Shown one piece after another: positions 1 to 10,766 of a stretch of 64,000 nucleotides of DNA. The stretch is taken from contig OX336397.1 in the NCBI GenBank assembly GCA_946902985.2, positions 149,661,890 to 149,725,889 on the forward strand, in the 5' to 3' direction. The notes beneath the pieces were generated by a model. That model did no database searches, was not told the origin of the DNA, and saw only the letters and a program-made list of their open reading frames with translations. This DNA comes from Meconema thalassinum (lineage: Eukaryota; Arthropoda; Insecta; Orthoptera; Tettigoniidae). Positions within the stretch are counted from its first letter, which is position 1. Each line of letters begins with the position of its first letter. The position numbers and the translations under genes are program-made.

Positions 1-254
1 TTCATTGCATAGACGCTTATCGTCTGTTTCATTTAACGTAAGTTAGGCCAAGCTAGATAATTAACGTAAAAATAAATGTTGTAGATGACACCATCTTAGT
101 ATAGACATGATGAATAGAAATAAACAGTGTCATCACTCCGCGCTCTTAGCTTTGTCGTTCATGGCCCTGCCACTGTGTGTCGTGGAAGTCGCTCCGCACC
201 TTAACACGTGCGAAACCCACGAAGTTAATACTATAATAGCCTGCACGCGAGAAA

Positions 255-820
255 TCATATATGCGAGGAAATCTGTTTCTTTGTAATATTTTTCGAATGT
301 CTGTGTTAGGGGCTGTGCAGTGTCTTGTGTGTGCGAAGAACTACATTTTCTACTGCTTCTAGAAAATGTCGTACTGTTTCGTTCCTGGATGTAGGCTAAA
401 TCGGGTTACGAAAGGAAAGCTGATGGTAGACCTGCTTTCACATCACCAAAAGAAACAAATCTATTTGCGAAATGAGCGAGAGGTATTCCGTGGAAAGATA
501 AGTGATTGCCGAACAAAAGTAGAATCTGTGACGTGCATTATTCGGAAGATTTAATTATAAAGGCGGACTGTTTCTTAGTGAACTGTGAGAATGTGTAACT
601 ACCTCGGGTGAAGTGAAAATTAAAACCAGGATCGCATTTTTTCAAATTGACCGAAATATCATATAAGCCGATTTAGCCTACATCCAGGAACGAAACAGTA
701 CAACATTTTCTAGAAGCAGTAGAAAATGTAGTACTTCACACACACACAAGGCACTGCACAGCCTCTAACACAGACATTCGTAAAATATTACAAAGAAACA
801 GATTCCCTCGCATATATGAC
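255..820. repeat. 150-bp inverted repeat (palindromic transposon remnant)
   Basis: The segment 255-404 is repeated in reverse complement at 668-820 with few differences; the loop is about 263 bp. The arms carry the start of a THAP reading frame (the codons for YCFVPGC appear in both arms) plus about 110 bp upstream of its ATG. This fits the 5' end of a THAP-type DNA transposon (P-element-like transposases begin with THAP domains) that was duplicated head to head. No target-site duplication was identified. Confidence 0.75.
366..598 (+). pseudogene. decayed THAP zinc-finger domain, transposase-derived
   Basis: THAP domains are C2CH zinc-binding DNA-binding modules found at the N terminus of P-element-like transposases and of domesticated proteins. 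The ATG at 366 opens with MSYCFVPGC, giving the first Cys pair (C-x4-C). The frame then shifts between about 420 and 431. From 431 a second frame runs to a TAA at 596-598. It contains SPKETNLFAK, ARGIPWKDK, LPNKSRICDVHYSED and IIKADCF, and ICDVH supplies the C-x2-H half of the site. Two in-frame TGA codons (473-475 and 503-505) sit where THAP domains usually have Trp, so both look like TGG-to-TGA changes. Nothing recognisable as a transposase catalytic domain follows. The gene is dead, and its start is duplicated in the downstream inverted-repeat arm. Confidence 0.7.
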
Positions 821-854
821 TGATCATGAAAGGCACCTAGCAGGAAACAATTCA

Positions 855-1110
855 GCTAAGGATTGGGAAGGAATCGGCCGTGGCATTAAGTTACGAATTG
901 TCCCAGCATTTGCCTGGAGTAGAAATGGGAAACCACAAGGAAAACCACTTTCAGAATGGCTGAGGTGGGTATCGAACCCTCCTCTTCGCAGTTTTGCCTC
1001 ACGAGGCTCAGTGTACTCCATTCCAGCCTCCGCACCAGAGTCAAAATTTCTTGGAAGAGCCTGGGCCTACGGGGCGACAGTCAAGAACGAGGCACCGGTA
1101 CTTCATTTGA
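855..1110 (-). repeat. tRNA-derived SINE copy
   Basis: Read on the minus strand it has a pol III B-box-like GGGTTCGATACCC, then TGGTTTTCCTTGTGGTTTCC and GCAAATGCTGGGACA, then CCACGGCCG and CTTCCCAATCC. This order recurs at 1326-1545 and, in part, at 12210-12455. It is the body of an arthropod tRNA-related SINE; the species-level family is not assigned. Apparent ORFs across it are coincidental. Confidence 0.65.
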
Positions 1111-1325
1111 GAAAAGTGTCAGTGTTATTTGCAATCTGATGTCTGTTTTATGTGCTTAAAAGTGACAAGCTGTGCTTAAAAATATTCTTTTATAGCCTAG
1201 TTGTTGCTTATTTTAGGAGCTGTGTCATTGTGGTCATATAACTCCGTGTATTTGGCTGTGTGTGGAATTTGTGTGATAACCTGTGATATTATTTGGCTGT
1301 TTTAGTGTATGTATTTGTAAATTGG

Positions 1326-1545
1326 GATTAGGATTGGGAAGGAGGTGGCCATGGCCATAAGTTAGGAACCAACCCAGCATTTACTTGGAGTCGAAGTAGA
1401 GTAACCACGGAAAACCACTTCCAGGTTTGCAGAGGGGGGAATCGAACATCCTCTTCTCAGTGTTGCCTCACGAAGCTGAGTGTAGCCTACTCCGTTCTAG
1501 CCCTCACACCAGAATTAAAGTTTCTTGCCAGAGTCAAGAATGAGA
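1326..1545 (-). repeat. second, more diverged copy of the same SINE
   Basis: It shares with 855-1110 the block GATTGGGAAGGA, GGCCATGGCC, CCCAGCATTTACTTGGAGT, AACCACGGAAAACCACTTCC and GCCTCACGAAGCTGAGTGTA in the same order and orientation. The B-box region is degraded. The two copies lie about 200 bp apart. Confidence 0.6.
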
Positions 1546-1552
1546 CGGGCAT

Positions 1553-1760
1553 ATAATAATAATTATTATTGCCTTTATTGGTGGCGCAGTTAGGGCTCTT
1601 GGCCCTCTCTTACTCTAAAACACATTAATACAATAAACATATGACATTTATATAGCTGACAAAATTAAACAATAATAATTAACATAGACTATTCACACTA
1701 AGCCACTAAGCCAACGTAACAAACCAAATAACCGCTATAACAACACACCTGAAACTCACT
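1553..1760 (-). repeat. probable retroposon 3' end with (TAA)n tail
   Basis: A (TAA)n run at about 1553-1569 is followed by GCCTTTATTGGTGGCGCAGT and a CTTGGCCCTCTCTTAC block. It resembles the AT-rich tail and 3' UTR of a minus-oriented non-LTR element. I see no coding sequence. The assignment rests only on tail structure. Confidence 0.3.
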
Positions 1761-2902
1761 GACAGAATGTTATATCATTGGGCGCGCTTGAGCTATCAAT
1801 CCCATATGACACAGCAGCTGACACGTGTGGAGTTTCTTTAGGCTCGTCATTTCACAACTCCAGGAAAATGCTTACCAAGGTATAGTGTAAGATATCCGAG
1901 ACGATAAAATCACAACCTGAACTGTTGGCTTCATATTAAAGCTAAAACGAACCATGGAGCTGTCAGACCCATGCACAACGGAGGGTTTTAAAAGATATTT
2001 CTACTTAGGGACTGAGAATATTAATAATAACTTTTTGATAGTATTTTTCATAAGTCTAAACAAACAATTTGTTGTAATCAGCGTAACAGCGGCCTTCGTA
2101 AATAGGGTTACGAAGATCGCGGCGCATTTAATTTTTGAACAGCTGACTATGTAGCGTTGGTGGTCTGCGCCGCTAGCGCTGGCCAAGAGCCGGGCACGGA
2201 TGAACCCGGTCAGTGATAACACTATGTATTCTATTCGTTATGGTATAGATATACTTATCGTTGCTTGTAAATGTAAATTACAAATTTGAGATTGTCAACA
2301 ATTTAAATAACTTGCTTTGCCGTAGATTCACCTAGTTATTATTATTATTTTTCATCGACATTGAAATGCGTAGGGATTTATTTATGTGTCTCGCTCTTAG
2401 TCAGTTTGCTGTTAATTCTTCTGTAATTAGGACTTCGAGAGGTATAACTTAGATGTCATATAGGACCATTGAAATTCTTCTTTTGGGGCAGTTTAGTACG
2501 GATTAGCCGTTTTAACCTCCAAAGTAGGCTAGAAATCTGTTTGACTTTTTGAATAAATTTAGTGCATCTTTTTCATAGGTCTTGCCTATATTTTTTTGAT
2601 TTGCTTTTGTTTTATGGTGTGTTCTTTGGGCTGGTTCCATAGTGCGTCTCTCCTTATTTCCAATCGCCCTGGATTAATTACCTCGTGCATGGCCTGGTCT
2701 AAGGACAGACCTTATCCTCTCAGCATGTGTGTTGGTTGGAGAGGGATATTGAGAGGGCTGTTTATGACAGACGATCCCTCGAAATTCTGGTCTAACGGGC
2801 ACAATATCCATTCCATTCTTAATTTCTGACCCAGTTAGTTTTTCTTCCATAACTTATCGATATTATGACATCCGTACCGAATACTAGTATGTTTCCAAGG
2901 TG
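1761..2902. other. no gene or element recognised
   Basis: AT-rich sequence. Short open frames (for example 1954-2154 and 2596-2829) show no domain or motif I recognise. Confidence 0.5.
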
Positions 2903-3783
2903 TCTATACATATTTATATATAAAATTCTTCTGTACGTGTGTATGCCACTAAACTCTTTCTAAACGGCTGGATCGATTTTGATGAAATGTATTTTGTGTA
3001 TTAGAGTGGGTGCCTATATGATTTAGATTCACAATTGGACCCAGTAGGAGGCGTAGCGATCAAAATGAAGGATGAGAACACTTTTAGAAACATAAGATAC
3101 AAAACGAAAACTGTCGATATAGAAACCGCTAGCCCTAGTGAAAACTAAAGTCTCAGCTGAACAGGGTCTTCTTTCCCCACTAATTCCCCCTAGCCCGCTT
3201 CGTTGGCAGTGGTTTCTTCAGAAAAGTCATGAATACTTTGATTTCTGAGAATAACTCAGTTATGTTTTTGTACCATAGGTGCCGGTGATTTCCATGAAAA
3301 TGATTTGAGATTTTAGCCTACTTTTCACACAGTAGACTTATGAGATCTCTGTCTGTGCGTCTATCTCCCCGTCTCTCTGTCTGTCTTTCTGTCTGTCTGC
3401 CTCCCCCACCTATCAACTCCGAAACGGCTGCAGCTATCGAAACCAAATTAGGTACGAGTTAAGATATATACCTGAGTATCTCACGGCCATATTTGACATT
3501 TATGTCACTGCTATCAACTGCTGAAAAATCGCAAATAAAATTTGAGCTGTATGTTAGATATCTCGGAAGGTATACATGGGAACTCTTCCAAAATTGCCAC
3601 ACATATAGATAATAACATCCCAGAATAATTTTCAGGAGTCCATACATGACAGTATTGCCAATATAATTCTAAACCTGCTGATAGGTCCAATTTTTAAATG
3701 CACGTAACTTATATACTATGGACTGGGTTGGTGCACAACTGGGATTAGTGTACGTAGATGCTGACTGCTAGATTGGTGGACGT

Positions 3784-3852
3784 GACTTCGCCCGGGACGG
3801 GCTGCATTTAAATGGACGGGGCGCTTTCAACCTAGGGAGCCTACATGACAGG
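3784..3852 (+). pseudogene. C-terminal remnant of LINE ORF1 with SGNH-esterase motif
   Basis: In one frame the sequence reads RDGLHLNGRGAFNLGSLHD (catalytic-type D-x2-H at 3796-3807). This matches the C-terminal block of the GDSL/SGNH esterase domain carried by ORF1 of many CR1 and L2 elements. The rest of ORF1 upstream is missing, so the copy seems 5'-truncated just inside this domain. Confidence 0.5.
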
Positions 3853-3963
3853 GTCATCGGTTCGTGCCGGCCATTGTGAGGAGGAGTAGGTCCAGAGGTT
3901 GCCAGCCGACGGGAACAGAAGGAGCTACTTCGGGATATTTGCTGCGGAGGTAAGACTCTAAGA

Positions 3964-6693
3964 TTACTGCAGGTTAATTGTCAGAATTTAGGAAATAAAT
4001 TAATTGAATTTTGGAATCTTGTAGAGACGTATTCTCCGGACATTGTCATTGCTACTGAATCTTGGTTATATTAGGATATAAATAGTAATGAAATCATTCA
4101 AGGGACCTATGAAATGTACAGAAAGGATCGGGGGAAGCGAGGTGGTGGGCTATTTATTTGTGTGCGCAAAAATATAGCTAGTTTCTTAAAGTGGGCTGAT
4201 ACGGATCATGAAATGTTATGTGTACAAATTTCGGATAAAGGGAATAAATTCCCTCTTCAGGTGATAGGGGCGTATAGAGCACCGAAAGATAACTTTTCGC
4301 TTCTCGACACACAGTATGATAAAACTTGAACGGGTAATGCTATGAAAAAGAGCATAATAATTGCCGGAGATTTAAACTTCCCCAAAGTAGACTGGTCTGG
4401 TGAGTCAACTAGCTGTGGTCAAGCTCAGAGCGCTGCAAACAAATTCTTAAGGGAGGGGGGATTTTCCCAAGAAGTTCACTTCCCAACTAGAGGTAATAAT
4501 ACCTTAGATGTTTATCTCGTAAGGCCTATAGAGCTGTATATTAACTGTCTGAAAGTACCAGGAATTATTAGTGACCATTCTGGGGTTGAATTAAATATTA
4601 GATACGGTGACATTACAAAATTAGACTATGATGTAGCAGGGCGGATCAGGGTAAATTTCAGGCGTATTTGAATGAGCTATTTGTAGGATGGGCATCGGAA
4701 GGAAATCACATTAATATCCTGTGGACTAACTTTTTGAAAATTTTAAATAGCGCTATTGATAAATTTGTTCCATTTAAATTACTGAAACAAAACCCAGATC
4801 TTGAGTATTACACACGGGAAATCAGGAGTCTTAAACGGAAAATTAGGAAATTATACAATAAAAGACATGATAGTGACAAGTATATGTTGAAATTTAAGTC
4901 CTTATCAAGAGAGCTCGTTTTAATAAAGAGGGCTGCTCATGACAATTATATGCAAGGTTTACTTGGTTCGGGAGGCGATGGGTGGAAAAAAATGTACAGT
5001 TATGTTAGGAGAAGAAAGGGAAATTCAAATAATTTGTCAATGATAATGTCCGGTGACGGTAAATGAATTACTGAGAAACAGGCCATTGCTAATGAATTAA
5101 ATGTCTTTTACGGTAGTGTGTTCAATAAATCCAATAGCTGTGGGTTGGACCTTAGCGGTGTATCAGGGGCTCCACTTCTCCAAAGAAACCAGTCAGCAAT
5201 TGTAAAAATTACGTTAGAATATATCGAAGGGTCCTGATAATATTGTTAGTGAAGTACTTAAACTAGGAGGTAGTGCCGTGGCACGATACTTAGAGGTGAT
5301 GTTTAATGTGTCCATAAACAATGCGCAAATCCCGGATGACTGGAAAAGAGCTACGGTAGTCCCAATATTTAAGGGAGGGAGCAGACTTGAATTGGGCAAC
5401 TACAGGCCAATTAGTCCTACGTCCATAATTTGTAATCAGATGGAGAATCTCATTTGCGACTACTTGAGGGAACAGTGGGAAACATTATCATGGTTTAATG
5501 ATAGGCAACATGGATTTCGGAAAGGTTACTCATGCGAGAGTCAGATGCTATCACTTTTTCAAGATATTAGCAAATCGTTAGACGATGGAGTTTCAGTCGA
5601 CGCCGTAGTTATACATTTTGAGAAAGCATTTGATGTCGTGCCGCAAGACCTGCTACTCCATAAATTAGCTTCGACGAAGATTGATAGAAGAGTAATTTTA
5701 TGGATCCAAGAATTTTTGACGGGTCATTCCCAGAAAGTGGAAGTTGAAGGTCGATTCTCGGATGAAATTACCGTAACGTCGGGTATCCCTCAGGGTAGCG
5801 TAAACGGAACTTTTGTTATTTTTGGCGTTTATAAATGACTTACCAAATGGGATTCGCAGTGACTGTCGATTGTTTGCGGATGATTGTGTAATATATCGAA
5901 TGATACATGACTCACAAGACAATGCAGTACTTCAAGATGACCTGAACCTGGTCTATAAGTGGGCGATTGAAAATAAAATGAAAATAAACACAAGAAAATG
6001 TAGTCAAATAAAATAGGGAAAGTGCGAAGGCAAGATTTTCAATATAACATTGGCTTGGAAATACTTGTAGAAGAAGATTCTTGCAAATATTTGGGCGTTC
6101 ACGTAAGAAATTATATGAAATGGAGTTGTCATATAGGATGTGTAGTTTCTAAAGCTTACAAATCCTTGCACTTTGTAATGAGGGTATTAAAGGGAAGTAG
6201 TACCTCTGCTAAAGAATTAGGATATTTGTCACTTGTAAGACCTATTCTGGAATACGCCTCGGCGGTTTGGGATCCCTATCAAGTAGAGCTCATAAATGAG
6301 TTGGAAATGGTACAAAGACAGGCCGCTAGATTTGTGCTCAGTGACTTTAATCCCAGGAGCAGTGTGAGCCGTATGTTAAAGAAACTTGGGTGGGAATCAC
6401 TTGAGGCTAGGAGGATGAAATCTAGACACTGCGCTATGTACAACACGTATACAAATCAACCAGCATGGGGTGAGCTTAGCAAACGTATGGAAAAGCCTAC
6501 ATACATGGGTAGGAGCGATCATCCTTTCAAAGTTAAGGGCCGACCACAGCGAACAAATTATGGTAAATATTCTTTCATAAACCGTGCCATTGATAATTGG
6601 AACTCTCTACCTACCGCAGTCTTAGAGCCTTTACCCAAACATATAGGTGTGTTTAAGAAAAGACTGACTATTTGTGTAAATACTCCACTTTAA
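3964..6693 (+). pseudogene. LINE ORF2: endonuclease and reverse transcriptase, broken
   Basis: ORF2 of a CR1/L2/Jockey-group LINE encodes an apurinic-like endonuclease and a reverse transcriptase for target-primed insertion. Endonuclease motifs are visible in order: QVNCQNLGNK near 3970, ATESWLY near 4055, GDLNFPKVDW near 4365 and SDHSGVEL near 4570. RT motifs follow: WKRATVVPIFKGG near 5340, NYRPIS, HGFRKGYSCESQ near 5510, SGIPQGSV near 5780 and the catalytic FADD near 5870. The C-terminal part (6022-6693) includes YLGVHV and LVRPILEYASAVWDP. Stops or frame changes occur near 4073, 4327, 4669, 5064, 5225, 5800 and 6015, so the copy is dead. Where KGPDN... resumes after 5225 the frame is recoverable only by comparison. 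The clade is judged from motif style, not a tree. Confidence 0.8.
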
Positions 6694-6804
6694 TTGTTAG
6701 TGAATTGTTATGTACAATTATTTATTTGTTATGTATATCTAATTTGCCACCGGGGGACACACCCCCAATCGCAAATAAACGAATGAATGAATGAATGAAT
6801 AAAA

Positions 6805-8283
6805 TAACAAGTAGGTCCGTGAAGAACTATACAGCCTGTTTTCATATATCCTACTCATGTTAATTGCCACTATCAAAATACAAAATTTCAGTTTAATTGC
6901 TATAACAGATTCGCAGATCTTGAGAACCGTCTAAATATTTCAGATTGTCGCCAGGTTGGATTTTTATTTTTGTACTATTACATTAATATTATTGTGTACG
7001 TGTGGTATTCAAACTTCAATCGCATGATTAGAACACAAGAAGTAAAAACGAGATTTTAAAATTACGCACAGCAGCCATCTTGTGATTATGCAAACAATTG
7101 AAATAAATTAGATGCCAGTGGATCAACATTTGTATAAGCATTTAACGTGCAACGTTTCACGACACTCGGATAGTTAATTCGCGAGAAACGTCCATTTAAA
7201 TATTTATACTTCGCGTCGCCGCCATGTTGGATTTGGGCTCATGTTCATAGTCTCTATGAACATTAAAAAAATCAGTTTGGTTGCTGTAAAAGATTCATAG
7301 ATATTGAGAACCGTCTAAATATTTCGGAAGCTCGCCATTTAGGATCTTTATATGTATAGGCCAAAGAGTTATGTACCATTCAAGGACAATTATTGCCTAG
7401 GTTCATCGTTCAAACTTTCACTTCGATCGCATGATTACGACACAAGAATAAAAACTTAATATTAAAATTTCGCACAGCCGCCATCTTGAGGTTATGTAAA
7501 CAATTGAATTAAATTAGATGGCAGTGCATTACAATCTGCAAAATCATTTACTGTACCACATTTCACTGCGCTCAGAGAGTTAAATCACGAGAAAAGTCTA
7601 TTAAAATATTTCAAATTCGCTTGGTCGCCATGTTCGTTTTGTACTCTACAGGTTTATGAAATATACATAGGTAAACTTGTATCAGTACCCTTTATCACCG
7701 TACAAAATTCCAGGGTGATATCGGTAATAGTTTCGGTGATATAGAATGTCAGTGAAATATTTCGCACAGCCGCCATTTCTAGGTTATGTAAACAATTGAA
7801 CTAACTTAGATTCCAGTGCATTACAATGTGTATAAACATTTGCTGTACCAAGTTTCATTACGTTTGGATGGTTAAATCGCGAGAAAAGTCTATTTAAAAG
7901 TCTCAACTTCGCTTGACCGCCAAGTTGGTTTTGTAGTCACCAGGTTTTCGAAAGTCTCATAGGTGAACTTCTAATAGTGCCCTTTATCACCGTACACAAT
8001 TTCAGGGCGATATCGGTAATAGTTTCGGAAATATTGAATGCTAGTGAAATAATTCGCACAGCCGCCATGTTGGATTGGTGAGACGTAACAAAATTTGAAG
8101 GGCACGGTCGAGGTCGCCGGAAATAGTGCTATGAACTTACCGAGTTTCATTGAAATCGCTCCAGCCGTTTAGATTTTATTGGGGGGTACACACACACAAA
8201 CCTCACACACACACGCACACACACACACGGACAAAAGGTGATCTCATAAGCCTATTTTTTCAAAATTGAAAATAGGCTAAAAA
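6805..8283 (+). mobile_element. 1.5-kb tandem-repeat element, copy 1 (inserted in LINE tail)
   Basis: It starts AACAAGTAGGTCCGTGAAGA then AGCCTGTTTTCATATATCC, and ends GTGATCTCATAAGCCTATTT followed by a hairpin closing in AAAATAGGCTAA. In between are about four units of roughly 290-400 bp marked by CGCACAGC(C/A)GCCAT at about 7073, 7470, 7763 and 8055. Each unit carries AAACAATTGAA, TTAAATCGCGAGAAA, and in later units ACCGTACAAAATT and GATATCGGTAATAGTTTCGG. A (CA)n stretch (about 8188-8228) precedes the 3' hairpin. It has no ORF. The same family recurs at 33031-34511 and, inverted, from 62928. Confidence 0.75.
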
Positions 8284-10759
8284 TAAAAAGAATGAATGAT
8301 TGGATTTTAACCAAATTTTGTATGATCTATGTTTACCATATCAGATATGACTATGGGTATTCTAAAGAGCCACAAGGGCGGCCAACAGTTAATAAATGCT
8401 CTCTCTGATTTATTTATCCTAATATCAATATATCAGAAGAGCCCTGAACAATGCACAGGTACAGATTAATTTGAGCAACCGATGTACGTCATGCTACTAA
8501 CCGATGGACCGCTAAATGTTCCGATTTTAAATACATGTTACTTCTATTCTAACAATTGGATTTCATCGAAAATTGACCTTAAAATAGGTCATAATATTTC
8601 AGATTAATTCTAAGCAACACAAGCCAACATGATATTACGCTGATTGATCCAATGTCTATCTGCATGTAACGTCCATATTATACATTGGAATTCAGCAAAA
8701 TTTTGTGTGAGCATTTTGTACCTTCAGAGATTGGGAACTAAGATTATATTCTTAGTTACCAGGGTTGCCAACTGTAGCGCTCTATTAGGCTACACTATTC
8801 CAGGTATATTTCAAGCTAATTAGAAATGTAAGTATTACCAATTTAATTTCGTCATTATGTTTGACGAAATCATTGGAATGAATCTTATTTTTTTAAGTAG
8901 GCTCTTTAGTTCGTCACGGAACTACTGTTTAACAAGAATGTCCGTGACGAACTAAAGAGCCTACTTTTCATGCCAATGATTATTCTACAGTATATGAACC
9001 TATCTAGATTAATGACGAAATTTAGTTGGTAATATCGAAATGTCTAATTAGTTCAAAATATTTCTGGTATAATGTAGCCTATTAGAGCCCTACAGTTGGC
9101 AACCCTGGTGACTGCATATATTCTTAGTTCCATCTCTTTAGGTACAGAATACAAAATTTGGTTGAAGTCCAATGGACGTTACATGGATCTATCAGCACGC
9201 GTAAAAGCATGTTGGCAACAATGTCATGCGTGTGCTGGTTAGAAATAATCTGAAATATTATAATATCTTGTTGTCCCAATTTTGGATGAAGTCCATTTGT
9301 TAGCATAGAAGTTACATGTATTTTAAAATTGGATCTATCAGCAAGCATAGAATCATGTTGGCACCACTGACTTATATTAATTACTCCTAATTAATCTAGA
9401 GTGTCAGATGCTACACGTGTGCAAAGTATAGAGCTGTTGGTTTGCATACTTTCTGATATATTGATATTAGGGTCAACAAATATAGACAGCATTTATTAAC
9501 AGTTGGCAGCCCTGATTGCTCTTAAGAATACTTATAGTCATATCGGTTATGTTACACATAGCACATACGAAATTTGGTTGAAATACAACTGATAGTATAG
9601 AAGTTACATGTATCTAAAAATGACCCTATCAGCATGCATAGAATCATGTTGGCAGAACTGAAGTATATGAATTACTTCAAATTAATCTAAAATGTCAGGT
9701 ACTATACGTGTGCATAGTTTAAAGCTGTCGGCTTGCATACTTTCAGATATATTGGTATTTGGATGAAGAAAACAGATAGAGCAATTATTAACAGTTGGCA
9801 GCCCTGGTGGCTCTTAAGAATACACTCAGTCATATCTGTTTATGTACACATATTACATACAAAATTTGGTTGAAATCCAATTAATAGTGTAGAAGTTATA
9901 TGCATTTAAAAATTAGACTTATCAGAAGGCTTAAAATTATTTTGGCAACACTGACATGTATGGCCTCCTAGAAATTAAACTGAAATAGTATTATCTACAT
10001 GTGTGCCAATTCTGGAATAGCTTCCATGATATCAAACATGGAGCTCAAATTTCTATTGCTTTTTTCAGCAGTTGGTAGCACTAACATAATTTTCAAATAT
10101 GGACTTGAGATATTACGGTATACATCTTTACTCATACTAAATTTGGTTTCGATTGCTGCAGCCGTTTAAGAGTTGATAGGGGGACACACACACACAGCCA
10201 GACAGGGAGAAGGACAGACAGACAGGACAGACAGACAGACACACATTTTCCCGGATCGATCTCATAAGTCTACTTTTTCCTCATTCTTGCAAAATGTGAA
10301 AAGTAGGCTAAAAATCGATGTCACATGTCACTTAGTACATAGTTCATCACAAATTCAAATATGTTTGCAAAACCACTCTATATATTCGGACAGGACAACG
10401 TCTGCCCGGTCCACTAGTATATATATTGTACCCGTGGTCCAGAGACGTCATGTCGTCATCCTATTTTGAAAGGAGCGCCGAGCGGAGTTTTGAACTAACG
10501 CTCATGGGCTCCGAGTTCAATCGGAGGAACGCGCGCGCCAGCGTGGCGAATGAGGATACGCCGAATGTGCTGGAACTTATTTAGCGACCTATTTCTTTAT
10601 GCTTGAAAAAAGAATGTTATGACACGATGTAGCCCCTGAATTTTCACTGATTATATTGAAGGAATCAAGAAAAAAAAAAGCATTACGCATTCCCGAGATA
10701 TGAATGAAGGAAGGTTGGAGCATGACATCACTGCAGACTCACGTGACGCACCTGAGCGG

Positions 10760-10766
10760 TATATAT
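10760..10766 (+). promoter_or_regulatory. candidate TATA box in the LTR
   Basis: TATATAT lies in CTGAGCGGTATATATGATRC, conserved in the right LTR at 18203-18209. A conserved GTGTATACAGTA follows about 25 bp downstream. LTRs carry pol II promoters, so the position is plausible. There is no transcript evidence. Confidence 0.35.

Larger units (their letters stand above)
3720..8297 (+). mobile_element. CR1/L2-like non-LTR retrotransposon (LINE), interrupted in its tail
   Basis: The element inserted into the left arm of the fold-back element: the arm stops after ACTAT at 3719 and resumes at about 8298 (ATTGGATTTTAACC), as judged against the intact right arm. It holds the end of ORF1 and a broken ORF2, then GCAAATAAAC and an (AATG)n tail at about 6780-6804. 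The tail is cut by the 6805-8283 element and its remaining AATG units lie at 8290-8297. A short-repeat tail of this kind is typical of CR1/L2-group LINEs. It appears 5'-truncated. Confidence 0.7.
3309..10315. mobile_element. large fold-back (palindromic) element with internal tandem repeats
   Basis: Both ends are reverse complements: GATTTTAGCCTACTTTTCAC at 3309 against GTGAAAAGTAGGCTAAAAATC at the right, then GACTTATGAGATC, a CTGT-rich microsatellite, CTATCAACTC and AACGGCTGCAGC. The symmetry continues inward to a perfect 26-bp inverted pair at 8895-8920 and 8941-8966 with a 20-bp loop. The left arm is 3309-3719 plus 8298-8920 and the right arm is 8941-10315. The right arm has about one more tandem unit, each containing CAGTTGGCA(G/A)CCCTG and AAATTTGGTTGAA. 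It has no ORF. The left arm is interrupted by a LINE with its own insertion. The superfamily is unassigned. Confidence 0.75.
2903..10417 (+). mobile_element. short Helitron-like element, split by nested insertions
   Basis: The left end begins TCTATACATATTTATATATA, then AATTCTTCTGTACG. It matches the starts of the units at 34758 and 36380 through the shared blocks AACGGCTGGATCGATTTTGATGA, AGAGTGGGT, GATTTAGATTCACAAT, GAAACCGCTAG and TTGTACCATAGGTG. The right end, ACGTCTGCCCGGTCCACTAG at 10398-10417, is followed by T and contains a GGAC...GTCC stem just before CTAG. A 5' TC, a 3' hairpin and CTRR are Helitron hallmarks. Without the inserted material (3309-10315) the element is only about 0.5 kb and has no Rep/helicase, so it is non-autonomous. 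That the two ends belong to one element is inferred. Confidence 0.5.
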
